Positions 1-8,641 of a stretch of DNA of 64,000 bases are shown one piece after another. Under the pieces are notes generated by a model. That model had not been told where the DNA came from and did not search any database. It saw only the letters and a program-made list of their open reading frames with translations. Position 1 is the first letter of the stretch. Every line of letters starts with the position of its first letter. This stretch comes from Planctomycetota bacterium (GTDB lineage: Bacteria; Planctomycetota; Planctomycetia; Pirellulales; PNKZ01): contig JAFEBQ010000012.1 in NCBI GenBank assembly GCA_018242585.1, positions 84,563 to 148,562 of the forward strand. Direction: 5' to 3'. A program made the translations under genes and the position numbers.

Positions 1-1406
1 ACGTCACGCCGTTGCAGTTGGACGCCCAGCGGTTTGCCGTCGAGAAATCCAAGCTCGACTTGCAGACGGCCGAACTGGCCAAGAACGTGCTTGAAAAGTT
101 CACCAAGCCAAAGATGCAGGGTGATCTCGAAGCGTTGCGCGATACGACCGAAGCGCGCATGCGCAGCGAGCAGGCGGCCTGCGACCTGGAAGGTGTCCGG
201 CTCAAGCGGTTGCAAACGGCCCTGGATAACTGCCAGATTGCCGCGCCGCAGGACGGCATGGTCGTCTACGCCAACGAATCCAGCAGCGGCTATCGCAGCA
301 GCAGTTCGGGCGTGAAAATCGAAGAAGGTGCCAGCGTCCGCGATCAGCAGACGATTCTCCGCGTGCCCGACTTGTCCCAGATGCAATGCCGGGTACTGGT
401 CCACGAATCGCGGATCGAAAGCATCACTCCCGGCATGCGCGCCCATCTAAAGATTCAAGACCGGGTGTTTCAGGGCGAGGTGATTTCCATCGCCAATCAG
501 CCCGAGCCGACCAGTTTCATGTCGGCCAACGTCAAGGAATACGCCACCTATGTCCGCATCGAGGGGGAAACCAACGGCAAGCTGCGACCTGGCATGACGG
601 CCGAGGTTGAAATTCTGATCGCGGACTTGAAAGACATCCTCACCGTGCCAGTCCAGTCAGTGGTCGAGAAGAATCGCACGTTCCATGCCTGGGTCCGCAA
701 GCCCTCCGGCGCGATCGAGCGCCGACCGGTGATCGTCGGCGTGACCAATAACAAGATGATCGAAGTCAAAGACGGCCTCGTCGAAGCGGAAGACGTCGTG
801 CTCAACCCGCGGGCCGTGATCGCCGACGCCCGCGAAGACGTGCTGAAGTCGGGCCAGGATGACGTCAAGAGCAAGTTCGGCCAATCGCAACGCAAGGATG
901 ACGGCGCCTCGAATGGCGGTGCGCCGCGCGGCGAAGGACCAGGGCCGGGCGCGAATCACGCCGCGGCCGGGGGCGCCGGTCGTAGTGGCGGCGGCGTGGA
1001 TATCATGCGCGCCGACGCCAACGGCGACGGCAAAGTCAGCCTGGAAGAAGCTCCCGAACGGATGAAGGCATTCTTCGATACGATCGACTCGAATAAGGAC
1101 GGTTTCATCGACGCTGGCGAAGCGGCCCGGGCCCGGGCCAATCGCGCCAAGCAAGGGGGCGCACAGGGGGGCTCTGGAGGGCAAGGCGATCCCGCTGGAC
1201 AGGGTGGCCCGGGCGGTGGACAGGGACGTGGCCCCGGTGGCCAGGGCGGGCGTCCTGACTTCAGCTCCTTGGACTCGGTGCCCGCTACAACCAATCCGGC
1301 CGCAACCAAGCCGGCCACGGCCGAACCCGCCGTTACCGCCACGGCCAGCGCCCCGACGGTCCTGCCAGCGAACTCGCCCCCCCCGGCGGCAGCCGCGGGC
1401 CGCTGA
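1..1406 (+). CDS. HlyD/MacA-family efflux adaptor with C-terminal EF-hand pair (5' partial)
   Basis: The frame is open to the left edge, so the N-terminus, including any signal or membrane anchor, is missing; about 467 residues are visible. The first part is the alpha-helical hairpin and lipoyl/beta-barrel region of a periplasmic adaptor (membrane fusion protein), which links an inner-membrane pump to an outer-membrane channel. Key stretches are the helical coiled region up to about base 230, the lipoyl-like 'AAPQDGMVVYAN' and the barrel 'LRPGMTAEVEILI'. The unusual part is the C-terminus: two canonical EF-hand calcium loops (bases 1014-1049, DANGDGKVSLEE; bases 1086-1121, DSNKDGFIDAGE), followed by a Gly/Gln-rich and then a Pro/Ala/Thr-rich tail. 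The MacB-like permease begins 131 bp downstream on the same strand, which suggests a MacAB-type ABC exporter. The ATPase may lie upstream, outside the window. The family is clear; the transported substrate is unknown. Confidence 0.88.
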   Translation, partial: VTPLQLDAQRFAVEKSKLDLQTAELAKNVLEKFTKPKMQGDLEALRDTTEARMRSEQAACDLEGVRLKRLQTALDNCQIAAPQDGMVVYANESSSGYRSSSSGVKIEEGASVRDQQTILRVPDLSQMQCRVLVHESRIESITPGMRAHLKIQDRVFQGEVISIANQPEPTSFMSANVKEYATYVRIEGETNGKLRPGMTAEVEILIADLKDILTVPVQSVVEKNRTFHAWVRKPSGAIERRPVIVGVTNNKMIEVKDGLVEAEDVVLNPRAVIADAREDVLKSGQDDVKSKFGQSQRKDDGASNGGAPRGEGPGPGANHAAAGGAGRSGGGVDIMRADANGDGKVSLEEAPERMKAFFDTIDSNKDGFIDAGEAARARANRAKQGGAQGGSGGQGDPAGQGGPGGGQGRGPGGQGGRPDFSSLDSVPATTNPAATKPATAEPAVTATASAPTVLPANSPPPAAAAGR

Positions 1407-1537
1407 GGCTCGCATCGGTTTGACGCCGGCCCGCGTCGGTTCATAGTAGAACGAGCAGCCGGCGCCCCGAACGGTTCGTAAGGGATCGGCCAGGCAACGA
1501 CTCACTTTCTTACTTTCGCGACGTTCACGGTGCTCAC

Positions 1538-2887
1538 TTGCTCGCTCGCCTGGTGCAGACATTCCGGCTGGGCCTGAAAAGCCTGATGCTGCACAAGCTG
1601 CGCTCGGGCTTGGCGGTGCTGGGGATTACCATCGGCGTCTGGGCGGTGATCTGGCTGGTGGCGATGGGCGAAGGGGTCAGCCAGCAGGCCCAGGACCGCA
1701 TCAAGGAACTCGGCGCGCGGAACATCATCATCCGCAGCATCAAGCCCAGTGAAGTCTCCTCGGGTTCGACGTCGCGGTTTCAGCGCTATGGCCTGTTGCG
1801 CGAGGATTTCGAGCGTGTGCAGTCGACGCTGCACCCTTGGCTCGAGGACGCCGTGCCGCTGCGCGTCATGTCCCGCAACGCTCGGTATCAATCGGAAACA
1901 ATGGACATCACCCTGGTCGGCTGTTCGCCCAAGTACTTCGAGATGAATCATCTCAAGATGTCCGCGGGGCGGTTTATCAGCGATCGCGATCTCGACCGGC
2001 GGGACAATGTTTGCGTGCTTGGAGCCAACATCGCTCACCACGAATCTGATGGCCAGGTCACGGGGCTGTTCCCCTACGAAGACCCGATCGGCCGCAGCGT
2101 TCAGGTCGACAAGGATTTCTACGTGATCATCGGCGTGGTCCAGGCCCGCGAGGCCACCGGTGCCATTGGTGGCAGCCTGTCGGGCGACGACTACAACAAC
2201 AACGTCTACATTCCGATCAGCACGCTCCGCTCGCGAATCGGCGACCAGGTGATGACCGCGCGCTCGGGCAGCCTGGAAGGCGAAGTCGTCGAACTCAGCC
2301 AGATCACCGTCACGGTCCACGACATCAAGGACGTGAACACGGTGGCCGACAATATCCGCGCGCTGTTGAAGATGTATCACAAGACGGTCGACTACAGCAT
2401 CGTGGTGCCGCAAGAGCTGCTGCGCGAGGCCGAACTGACGCGAATCACGTTCAACGTGCTGCTGGTGCTGATCGCCGGCATCTCGCTGTTCGTCGGCGGC
2501 ATTGGCATTATGAACATCATGCTTGCCACGGTCACCGAGCGGACCCGCGAGATCGGCATCCGCCGGGCCTTGGGGGCCAAGCAACGCGACATCATCGAGC
2601 AATTCCTGACCGAGACCGTGGTGTTGACCGGCACGGGGGGCTTGCTGGGCGTGATGGTCGGCTTCCTGGTTTCGCCGGCCGTGAAATTCGCGCGGTTCCT
2701 GCTGGCGAACCTGTTTCCCGACGTGCTTACCGCGCTACCCGTGTTGCAGGGATTGCAGCCGTTGATTGCCTACTGGTCGGTGGCGGCGGCGTTTCTCATT
2801 TCGGTCGGCGTGGGGGTGATGTTCGGGCTGTATCCAGCTTATCGCGCCGCCTACATGGACCCGATCGAAGCCTTGCGGCACGAATAA
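1538..2887 (+). CDS. MacB/FtsX-type ABC transporter permease
   Basis: This 449-aa inner-membrane permease has the MacB layout. There is one N-terminal membrane helix (about residues 20-50, 'SGLAVLGITIGVWAVIWLV'), then a long periplasmic domain (about 50-310). Three C-terminal helices follow, with the conserved FtsX signature 'GGIGIMNIMLATVTERTREI' and the C-terminal 'AYRAAYMDPIEALRHE' typical of MacB. No ATPase domain is fused, so a separate ATP-binding subunit is required. It follows the adaptor gene and probably works with it in exporting a peptide, lipid or drug. The start is TTG at 1538 because homologues begin just before the 'RTFRLGLKSLMLHKLRSG'-like helix; no ATG lies upstream in frame. 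Confidence 0.9.
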   Translation: MLARLVQTFRLGLKSLMLHKLRSGLAVLGITIGVWAVIWLVAMGEGVSQQAQDRIKELGARNIIIRSIKPSEVSSGSTSRFQRYGLLREDFERVQSTLHPWLEDAVPLRVMSRNARYQSETMDITLVGCSPKYFEMNHLKMSAGRFISDRDLDRRDNVCVLGANIAHHESDGQVTGLFPYEDPIGRSVQVDKDFYVIIGVVQAREATGAIGGSLSGDDYNNNVYIPISTLRSRIGDQVMTARSGSLEGEVVELSQITVTVHDIKDVNTVADNIRALLKMYHKTVDYSIVVPQELLREAELTRITFNVLLVLIAGISLFVGGIGIMNIMLATVTERTREIGIRRALGAKQRDIIEQFLTETVVLTGTGGLLGVMVGFLVSPAVKFARFLLANLFPDVLTALPVLQGLQPLIAYWSVAAAFLISVGVGVMFGLYPAYRAAYMDPIEALRHE

Positions 2888-3272
2888 CCTGGGCCGCCCT
2901 TCAGTTATTCAGGCCGGTTCATGGCTCGCGTTGGATGGGTACGTTACGGGGTCGCCCGAGAGTCTCCGCCGAGACTCGGCTGGCCCGGCCGCTAGTCGGC
3001 CGTGGTTGCGTCAGCAACAAGAAGACCGAGCGACGCTGCCGATCAGCCGACATCAATGCTTCTTCTTGTCGCTTTCGCGACCCAGCCGGCAAGCGGCTGG
3101 GCCACCCTATTTCATCGTCATTTCCCACGACTAGGTTGCACCCCCTTGTCGCTGGCCGCGACGCTTCGCATCATCTACGATGTTCAGCGGCTGACTTTAC
3201 TGGCGAGTCCTTGCTTCGCCGTCACCTGACCATTCACCAACTTCCAAGTCGCACCTACCCGGAGATGCAAAC
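2888..3272. other. Intergenic region carrying a four-hairpin repeat element
   Basis: This 385-bp gap separates the permease gene from a secreted-protein gene. I see no convincing coding frame. Its centre (2981-3107) is one copy of the composite hairpin element described separately. The rest shows nothing I can name. Confidence 0.6.
2981..3107. repeat. Composite four-hairpin intergenic element, copy H1
   Basis: The left half (2981-3026) contains a GGCCG/CGGCC hairpin, then TTGCG..AGCAA, then CAAGAAGA. The right half (3061-3107) mirrors it: TCTTCTT, then hairpin GTCGC-tttc-GCGAC (3068-3081), then hairpin CCAGCCG-gcaag-CGGCTGG (3082-3100), ending GCCACCC. Copies with the same layout but different stem sequences lie at 10334-10472 and 53881-53994. 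Function unknown. Confidence 0.7.
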
Positions 3273-3860
3273 ATGCCGTTCCTTACGCTTCGCTCGGCCC
3301 TGGCGGGCTTGTTGAGCCTTGGCTTGGCGCTCGCTGTCAATGCTGCGACCGTCGCGGCCGCCGACAACACTTTCACCCTGGCCGATGGCGTGGCCAAGCT
3401 GACCGTGCCCGAGGGCTGGAAGGCGACGCAGCCCAAGTCGCGCATCATTGAATACGAATTCGAGATCGCCCCGGTCGAAGGAGATTCGGCCGCGGGACGC
3501 ACCACGGTCATGGGGGCCGGCGGGTCGATCGACGACAACATCAATCGCTGGTACGGCCAGTTCAACCAGGCGGACGGTTCGAGCACCAAGGACAAGGCCA
3601 AGCTCGACAAGCGCACGGTCAGCGGCCAGGAAGTGGTCGTCGTTGACGTTAGCGGCACCTACATGGACCGCCCGGGACCATTCGCCCCGGGGCCAGCCAT
3701 TGAGCGTCCGAATTATCGGATGCTTGCCGCGATCATCTCGCTGAAAAAGGACGGCAAGCCGGCTGGCAACTACTTCATCAAGTTCTACGGTCCTCAGGCC
3801 ACGGTGGCCAAGCACGAGGCGGCCTTCCTGAAGATGATCGACAGCCTGCAGGTGAACTAG
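3273..3860 (+). CDS. Conserved secreted protein of unknown function
   Basis: This 195-aa protein begins with a Sec-type signal peptide (hydrophobic 'LAGLLSLGLALAVNAATVA', likely cleavage near residue 29 after AAA). The mature part begins 'FTLADGVAKLTVPEGWKA', a pattern seen in exported bacterial proteins of unknown role that start with a beta-strand 'the protein is X, P-E-G-W' motif. There are no catalytic motifs or cysteines of note. The start ATG is well placed, with GGAGA upstream at about 3260. It stands alone between a transporter locus and a KAP-like NTPase gene 51 bp downstream, so a shared transcript with the latter is possible. Function not recognised. Confidence 0.75.
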   Translation: MPFLTLRSALAGLLSLGLALAVNAATVAAADNTFTLADGVAKLTVPEGWKATQPKSRIIEYEFEIAPVEGDSAAGRTTVMGAGGSIDDNINRWYGQFNQADGSSTKDKAKLDKRTVSGQEVVVVDVSGTYMDRPGPFAPGPAIERPNYRMLAAIISLKKDGKPAGNYFIKFYGPQATVAKHEAAFLKMIDSLQVN

Positions 3861-3911
3861 TCCACCGAGGTTATCCGCCAGATTTCGTCCTCCGGTTCGT
3901 TTGGCACGTGC

Positions 3912-5432
3912 ATGAACATTCAGCAATTCCTCGACCACCACGGCATTGCCAGCAATCCGTTCGTGGAAGAAGACGCGCAGACTGATCCGGTGTTCAAAGA
4001 ACACTGCATCGCCAGCATGCGCCATCCGACCTGGGACAAAATCTGCGGCGACCCGCGCGAGCCCAGCACCTCGGTCGTGTTTGGCGAGAAAGGGGCCGGA
4101 AAGACGGCCCTCCGCTTGCAAATCGCCCGGGAAGTGGCCCGGTTCAACCAGGCCAATCCCAACCAGCGGTTGTTCGTTATCGAGTATGACGACTTCAACC
4201 CGTTCCTCGATCGCTTTCGCGACACGCTCAGCCGCCGCAAACGCCGCGTCGACCGAGTGCTGGGGGAATGGAAGCTGTGGGACCACATGGACGCGATTCT
4301 GGCCATTGGCGTCACCCAGTTGGTCGACGCCTTGGTCGGCCCGGCGCCGGCGGCCAATGGCAAGGCTCCGCCGGTCGACGAGACCACCGGCGCGGCCAGT
4401 GTCGGGCGATTGGAACCAAAGCTCCTGTCGCGGCACCAGGCTCGCGACTTGCTGCTTTTGGCAGCCTGTTACGACCGGTCGACGGCCGAGACCCCCGTGG
4501 CGCGCTGGAACCGGCTGCGTCGCGTCCTCAGATTTCGCACGTGGAAGACGCTTTGGCCGACGACGCTGGGAATCGTGGTCTTCCTGACGATTGCCGGACT
4601 AACCATTGGCTTGCAAGAGTGGCACTGGCTGGCGACCCCTTGGCCGTACCTGGCGGCCGCGGCGGCCTGGTTGCCGTGGCTGTGGAAGTTGTTGCGCGGC
4701 TGGACGCGCGCCCGGCGAGTGGCCCGCAACCTGAAAGTGTTGAATCGCCCGGTCGGCCCACTGACCAAGATATTCAACTCATTCTCCAGTGATGAACTGG
4801 CCGGCCAGCCGATGCCGACGCACGAGCGCACCGACGACCGGTTCACAATGTTCGAGAAGTTTCAGGGGTTGCTTTCGACCCTCGGTTTTCCAGGCGTCCT
4901 AGTGCTGATCGATCGCGTGGACGAGCCTCATTTGATCAACGGCTCGCCGGAACAGATGCGGGCCTTGCTCTGGCCGATGCTCGACAACAAGTTTTTGAAA
5001 CAACCGGGGCTGGGCTTCAAACTGCTGCTGCCGATCGAGTTGGCCTACTTCATTGACCGCGAAGACCGCGATTTCTACCAGCGGTCGCGCCTGGACAAGC
5101 AGAACATGATCCGCTCGCTGGAATGGACCGGCGAGGCGTTGTACGACGTGGCCAACGCACGCTTGCGGGCCTGTGCCGCGCCGGGCAAGAAGCCCTCGCT
5201 CAAGGAGTTGTTCGACGCCAAGGTCGGCGAGCGGCGGCTGATCGACGCCCTGCAGAGCCTGCGCGTGCCGCGTCACTTGTTCAAGTTCCTCTACCGGTTG
5301 TTCGTGGCCCATTGCAACCGGTACACCGACGAAAACCCGGTTTGGGAGATCGGCAGCGAGACGTTCGAAGCGGAACTGGCCCTCTACCAGCGCGATCAAG
5401 ACGCCTTCGATCGCGGCCTAGGGGCAGGCTGA
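3912..5432 (+). CDS. KAP-like P-loop NTPase with inserted membrane helices
   Basis: This 506-aa protein has a Walker A motif GEKGAGKT at residues 58-65 and a Walker B-like strand 'GVLVLIDRVDEPH' at about 328-340. Between the two motifs lie two hydrophobic segments (about 215-234 and 243-261) that should cross the membrane as a hairpin. An NTPase core split by transmembrane segments between Walker A and B is the hallmark of the KAP group of STAND-type NTPases, so I assign it there by architecture. KAP proteins are poorly understood; some occur in host-defence or membrane-associated signalling contexts. No toxin, effector or sensor gene is adjacent, so the role here is open. The start ATG at 3912 has only a weak ribosome-binding site. 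Confidence 0.7.
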   Translation: MNIQQFLDHHGIASNPFVEEDAQTDPVFKEHCIASMRHPTWDKICGDPREPSTSVVFGEKGAGKTALRLQIAREVARFNQANPNQRLFVIEYDDFNPFLDRFRDTLSRRKRRVDRVLGEWKLWDHMDAILAIGVTQLVDALVGPAPAANGKAPPVDETTGAASVGRLEPKLLSRHQARDLLLLAACYDRSTAETPVARWNRLRRVLRFRTWKTLWPTTLGIVVFLTIAGLTIGLQEWHWLATPWPYLAAAAAWLPWLWKLLRGWTRARRVARNLKVLNRPVGPLTKIFNSFSSDELAGQPMPTHERTDDRFTMFEKFQGLLSTLGFPGVLVLIDRVDEPHLINGSPEQMRALLWPMLDNKFLKQPGLGFKLLLPIELAYFIDREDRDFYQRSRLDKQNMIRSLEWTGEALYDVANARLRACAAPGKKPSLKELFDAKVGERRLIDALQSLRVPRHLFKFLYRLFVAHCNRYTDENPVWEIGSETFEAELALYQRDQDAFDRGLGAG

Positions 5433-5669
5433 TCGAGTGCCCTGCCCTAGTCTCTAGCCCGTCGTCTCTATCCTCTCTTCCTCCTCCTGCTAGCACGCGC
5501 TGTTCGCCAACCTGCGCGGCGATATTCGTCTTGACCCTGCGGGCTGGTTCGTGCGACACTTCCGCTGCGCCGGCAGGGATGCCGGGCTCAATACACGCAA
5601 AATGCCGCTCGGTTACGCCGAATTGCACTCGTGCCGGCCGACAACGAATGTTTTCAGGAGACCGTAGCG

Positions 5670-6287
5670 ATGGATCGCCACCTGACCACTTGGGCCTTGG
5701 TTGCTGGATTCCTCACGCTTGCCGGTTGCGGTTCTTCGTCGAGTGGGCCCGCCGCCGGCGCCAATCAGCCGGGCGCCGACCGCTCGGTCCATGCGTTCCT
5801 CGAAGCCGTTCGCACCGGTCAGGAACAGCAGGCCGCAGCCATGCTCACCAAGGCGGCACGTGAAAAGACCGCCCAGATGAACCTGATCGTCGCCCCGCAA
5901 GGAAGCGACACCGCCAAGTTCGCGATCCTCGAAACCGAAATGCAAGCCGACGGCACCGCCCAAGTGGCCACGCAATGGACCGACGTTGGCGACGACGGCA
6001 AGCCGCAGTCGGATATGATCGTCTGGCTGGCCAAGTATGAGCCGGAAGGCTGGCGCGTGTTCGGCATGGCCAGCAAGATATTCGACGATCAACCGGCGTT
6101 GATGCTCAATTTTGAAGACCCCGAAGACATGGTCCGCAAGCAACAAGCGGCCGAACTGGAAATGAATCGGCGGATACAAGCAGCCAAGGCCCAAACGACT
6201 CGCGCACAAGCGAGCGGCTTTGCCCCCACGCCGTCGGGCACGTTACCACCGCAGCAGGCCACCGCGCCGGGCACCGTTCAGCGATAA
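5670..6287 (+). CDS. Hypothetical lipoprotein
   Basis: This 205-aa protein starts with a lipoprotein signal: the hydrophobic 'WALVAGFLTLAGC' ends in a lipobox LAGC at about residues 16-19, so the mature protein should be lipid-anchored. ATG 5670 is preferred over the in-frame GTG at 5631 because CAGGAG lies 9 bases upstream and the lipobox then sits at the right distance. The middle resembles a small SnoaL/NTF2-like alpha+beta fold (helix 'VHAFLEAVRTGQEQQAAAML', then strands ending 'WLAKYEPEGWRVFGM'), but this is a fold-level guess. The C-terminus is rich in Ala/Gln/Thr. No partner genes nearby; function unknown. Confidence 0.75.
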   Translation: MDRHLTTWALVAGFLTLAGCGSSSSGPAAGANQPGADRSVHAFLEAVRTGQEQQAAAMLTKAAREKTAQMNLIVAPQGSDTAKFAILETEMQADGTAQVATQWTDVGDDGKPQSDMIVWLAKYEPEGWRVFGMASKIFDDQPALMLNFEDPEDMVRKQQAAELEMNRRIQAAKAQTTRAQASGFAPTPSGTLPPQQATAPGTVQR

Positions 6288-6830
6288 CGCGATCCAATGG
6301 TAAACCAGCCTGCTCACTGATTACTTTGACGCGCAGCTCTGAGCCATTTCCGGCCGCGCGATCGACATGAATCGTCCGCGCATTGCGCACGCTGCGTCTG
6401 TTTGGCAGTCTGTGCGCTCTTTGACGCCTTCCTCGCGGTTGCCAACGGAGCGGTGCCAGGGCCTTTTGCTCCGACTCTTGCGCGATCTCTAACGCTGAGT
6501 GCCCCCCCTGGCCGAAGAGGCTTCTACGGGACAGCATTGACAGCATCGCCTGCAATGCTTTCTGGCTAGCAAAGCCCGCACCGTTACGTCGGTCGAGCCA
6601 ATTGCTAGCACTGACAAAGTTTAACATCGCCAAGAAAAAACGACGTAAGCCATTATCCGACAAATGGTTTAGGAATGGCTAACAAGCCGGTCGTCACGGG
6701 CAACCAAAACAACTTTTTTTACGCTGCTTTCCCCACCCGAATTGATTTTGGTGTAAACTTACTCGAAAATCATCGTCAAGCACCCAGAATGCCGAAACAA
6801 CGCAATACGTTTACGTTTCCATTTCGGTAC

Positions 6831-6858
6831 TTGACATCGCGATCGGCAATGCTAACTT
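6831..6858 (+). promoter_or_regulatory. Candidate sigma70-type promoter (distal) for the Cys-rich protein gene
   Basis: A perfect TTGACA (6831-6836) is followed after 16 bp by TAACTT (6853-6858), preceded by TGC as an extended -10. It reads toward the gene at 7074, giving a leader of about 210 nt. Predicted from sequence only. Confidence 0.4.
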
Positions 6859-6910
6859 AACCGACCTAACCTGTGTACTTGTGCCTGATGCTGTAACCGG
6901 CAAGGTTTGT

Positions 6911-6939
6911 TTGACAGGGCAATCGACCGACTGTTGCTA
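6911..6939 (+). promoter_or_regulatory. Candidate sigma70-type promoter (proximal) for the Cys-rich protein gene
   Basis: A perfect TTGACA (6911-6916) with a 17-bp spacer precedes TTGCTA (6934-6939). The predicted transcript would have a leader of about 130 nt before the ATG at 7074. Predicted from sequence only. Confidence 0.4.
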
Positions 6940-7034
6940 GCGTCAGCACATCGCAGTTTTTAGGGCAATTGTGGCCTCCCGTGACTGCCGTCACACTGGG
7001 GGGCGAGACCCAGGAAGACGGCAGTGGTTCGTTC

Positions 7035-7046
7035 CCGTACGTACGG
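7035..7046. promoter_or_regulatory. 12-bp perfect palindrome in the leader of the Cys-rich protein gene
   Basis: CCGTACGTACGG is perfectly self-complementary and lies 27 bp before the start codon at 7074. It could be a dimeric-regulator site or a small hairpin near the ribosome-binding site. Function not known. Confidence 0.3.
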
Positions 7047-7073
7047 TACTAGTTTTTTGTGGAGGACTTGAGG

Positions 7074-7445
7074 ATGAATCGTGCTTTGGTTTTCGGTATC
7101 GCGATTTTCTTCGCGGTTGTTGGTATCGCCCTGGTGGGCGGTGAAAACAACAAGGTGATGGCTGGTCACGGCTGCCACGGCTGCAGTGGCGCTTGCGATG
7201 GCTGCTCGGCCCCCGCTTGCTGCGCTCCGGCTGCTCCGGCTTGCTGCGCTCCGGCTGACTGCTGCGGCTGCTCGGGCCGTCGTCATCACCGCCTGTTCCA
7301 TCGTAACCGTTGCTGCAAGCCCGCTTGCTGCGAACCGGCCTGCTGCGCTCCGGCGGCCTGCGCTCCGGCGTGCGATGCCCCGGCCGCTGAAAAGAGCGAG
7401 TCGGCTCCTCCGAAGGGTGACAAGAAGCCGGGTCCGTCGGCCTAA
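7074..7445 (+). CDS. Small exported cysteine-rich, CCxP-repeat protein
   Basis: This 123-aa protein has an N-terminal hydrophobic leader ('ALVFGIAIFFAVVGIALVGG'). The mature part is then almost entirely Cys, Ala, Pro and Gly, arranged as repeated CGC/CDGCS and ACCAPA/ACCEPA units, with a basic-His island 'GRRHHRLFHRNRCC' in the middle and a charged, Cys-free tail. The density of paired cysteines suggests either a disulfide-rich structural or surface protein, or a metal-binding one; I cannot choose between them. ATG 7074 is chosen because GGAGG (7061-7065) sits 8 bases upstream. Two promoter-like sites upstream and a strong terminator at 7523-7560 suggest a dedicated, possibly abundant, single-gene transcript. 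Confidence 0.8.
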   Translation: MNRALVFGIAIFFAVVGIALVGGENNKVMAGHGCHGCSGACDGCSAPACCAPAAPACCAPADCCGCSGRRHHRLFHRNRCCKPACCEPACCAPAACAPACDAPAAEKSESAPPKGDKKPGPSA

Positions 7446-7906
7446 GGCCTGACGGGTGAACTGAGTCGACTCCCTCCCTGAAGGAAGGCGGCAAGTTCTC
7501 CTGGTTTTTTGGTCCGATCTTGGGCCGCTCCTCGTCGCAAGATGAGGAGCGGCCTTTTTTATTGCGCACGATCCAATTTCCTTGCGCATGGTCCAAATGG
7601 CGACCATTTGTCAGGGGCCACGCCTCGCGGGGGGGCCGCACGACTATCCATTTAACTGAGGTAATTCAGGGCGTGTCACTGGTCGTCCATGCCCTGCCCC
7701 AGGTGCCTTGCGCCGCTGAACTTAGCGGTACATCTTCCCAGCAAATGCCACGATTCGCTCCACGCACCCGATTGCGTGAAATGCCTCGGGCAGAGAGAAT
7801 CAGAACACGAGCGATTCGCCCCCTGGCCGCAAAGTATCTGCTGGCGGGGAGGCTGTCTGGGCCCGTCGCTCGACGATGCCCCCCGCGGTAGGAACGAGGA
7901 AGCGAT
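7446..7906. other. Intergenic region after the Cys-rich gene
   Basis: The first part is the 3' untranslated region ending in the terminator at 7523-7560. From 7561 to 7890 I see no coding frame or clear structural element. A good Shine-Dalgarno (GAGGA at about 7896) marks the next gene. Confidence 0.5.
7523..7560 (+). terminator. Rho-independent terminator
   Basis: Perfect 11-bp stem GGCCGCTCCTC (7523-7533) / GAGGAGCGGCC (7544-7554), 10-nt loop, then six T residues (7555-7560). It lies 78 bp after the stop of the Cys-rich protein gene. Confidence 0.92.
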
Positions 7907-8641
7907 ATGTCAGGTATTGGCGCGGTGCTCCGACAACTGCACCGCATCCATCGACAACTGGGCGATTTGCGTGATCGGCTCGAACGAGGGCCGCGAATGC
8001 TCAAGGCTCGCGAGGCCAACGTGGCCAAGGCCGAAGCCGAGTTGAATCAGATCAAGTCCGATCAAAAGGCCGCTCGGATGGCGGTTGATCAAAAGCAACT
8101 GCAACTAAAAAGCGGCGAGTCCAAGCTCGCCGATCTGCGCACCAAGCTGAACACCGCGAACAGCAATCGCGAGTACCAAGCCTTCCGCGATCAGATCGCC
8201 GCCGACGAAATGGCCGGCAGCGTCTTGTCGGACGAGATTCTCGAAGGGATGGAAAAACTCGAAACCTTCAAAAAGCAAGTTGCCGAGTCCGAGCAACGCC
8301 TGGCCCTGGTGCAACAAGAACACTCCAAGGCCCAGAAGCAGGTCCAGGAACAATCGGGACTGATTGCTGGCGACGTGACGCGATTGGAAACCGAACTTCG
8401 GCCCGTCGAGAAACAACTGCCCCCCGAAGCGCTGGAGTTCTACCTGCGCGTGGTCAACGCCAAGGGCTTCGAGGCCATGGCCGAGGTTGAAGGGGACAGT
8501 TGCGGCGGCTGCTTCCAGCACATTACCCCCAACATGCAGAACTCGCTGGCGCTCGACAAAGTCGTGCAGTGCCAGACCTGCGGGCGATTGCTCTACCTGC
8601 CCGAAGATCGCATGCCCAATCGCTCGCGTGCCAGTACTTAG
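7907..8641 (+). CDS. Coiled-coil protein with C-terminal C4 zinc ribbon (COG1579-like)
   Basis: This 244-aa cytoplasmic protein is a long antiparallel coiled coil (about residues 5-185, rich in Glu/Lys/Gln/Leu heptads). It ends in a four-cysteine zinc ribbon: CGGC at about residues 198-201 and CQTC at about 223-226. This is the COG1579/zf-RING_7 layout ('C4-type zinc ribbon domain-containing protein'). Members are widespread, and nucleic-acid or ribosome-associated roles have been proposed but are not settled. The length is typical. ATG 7907 follows GAGGA at a good distance. greA follows on the same strand after 194 bp. Confidence 0.88.
   Translation: MSGIGAVLRQLHRIHRQLGDLRDRLERGPRMLKAREANVAKAEAELNQIKSDQKAARMAVDQKQLQLKSGESKLADLRTKLNTANSNREYQAFRDQIAADEMAGSVLSDEILEGMEKLETFKKQVAESEQRLALVQQEHSKAQKQVQEQSGLIAGDVTRLETELRPVEKQLPPEALEFYLRVVNAKGFEAMAEVEGDSCGGCFQHITPNMQNSLALDKVVQCQTCGRLLYLPEDRMPNRSRAST

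Larger units (their letters stand above)
6288..7073. other. Long intergenic region with promoter-like sites
   Basis: The 786 bp before the Cys-rich protein gene are less GC-rich than the neighbouring genes, especially 6660-6960. I found no credible gene. The right part contains two promoter-like sequences and a 12-bp palindrome, listed separately. The left part (6288-6660) shows nothing I can name. A small RNA starting from either promoter is possible but not supported by a terminator before the coding region. Confidence 0.5.

Noticed and set aside
657..1562. Long open frame antisense to the EF-hand adaptor gene
   Set aside because: It is the mirror of a strongly coding gene in GC-rich DNA and has no recognisable domain or ribosome-binding site.
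6106..6663. Minus-strand frame overlapping the lipoprotein gene and extending into the gap
   Set aside because: The overlap with a well-supported gene and the lack of any family similarity make it unlikely.
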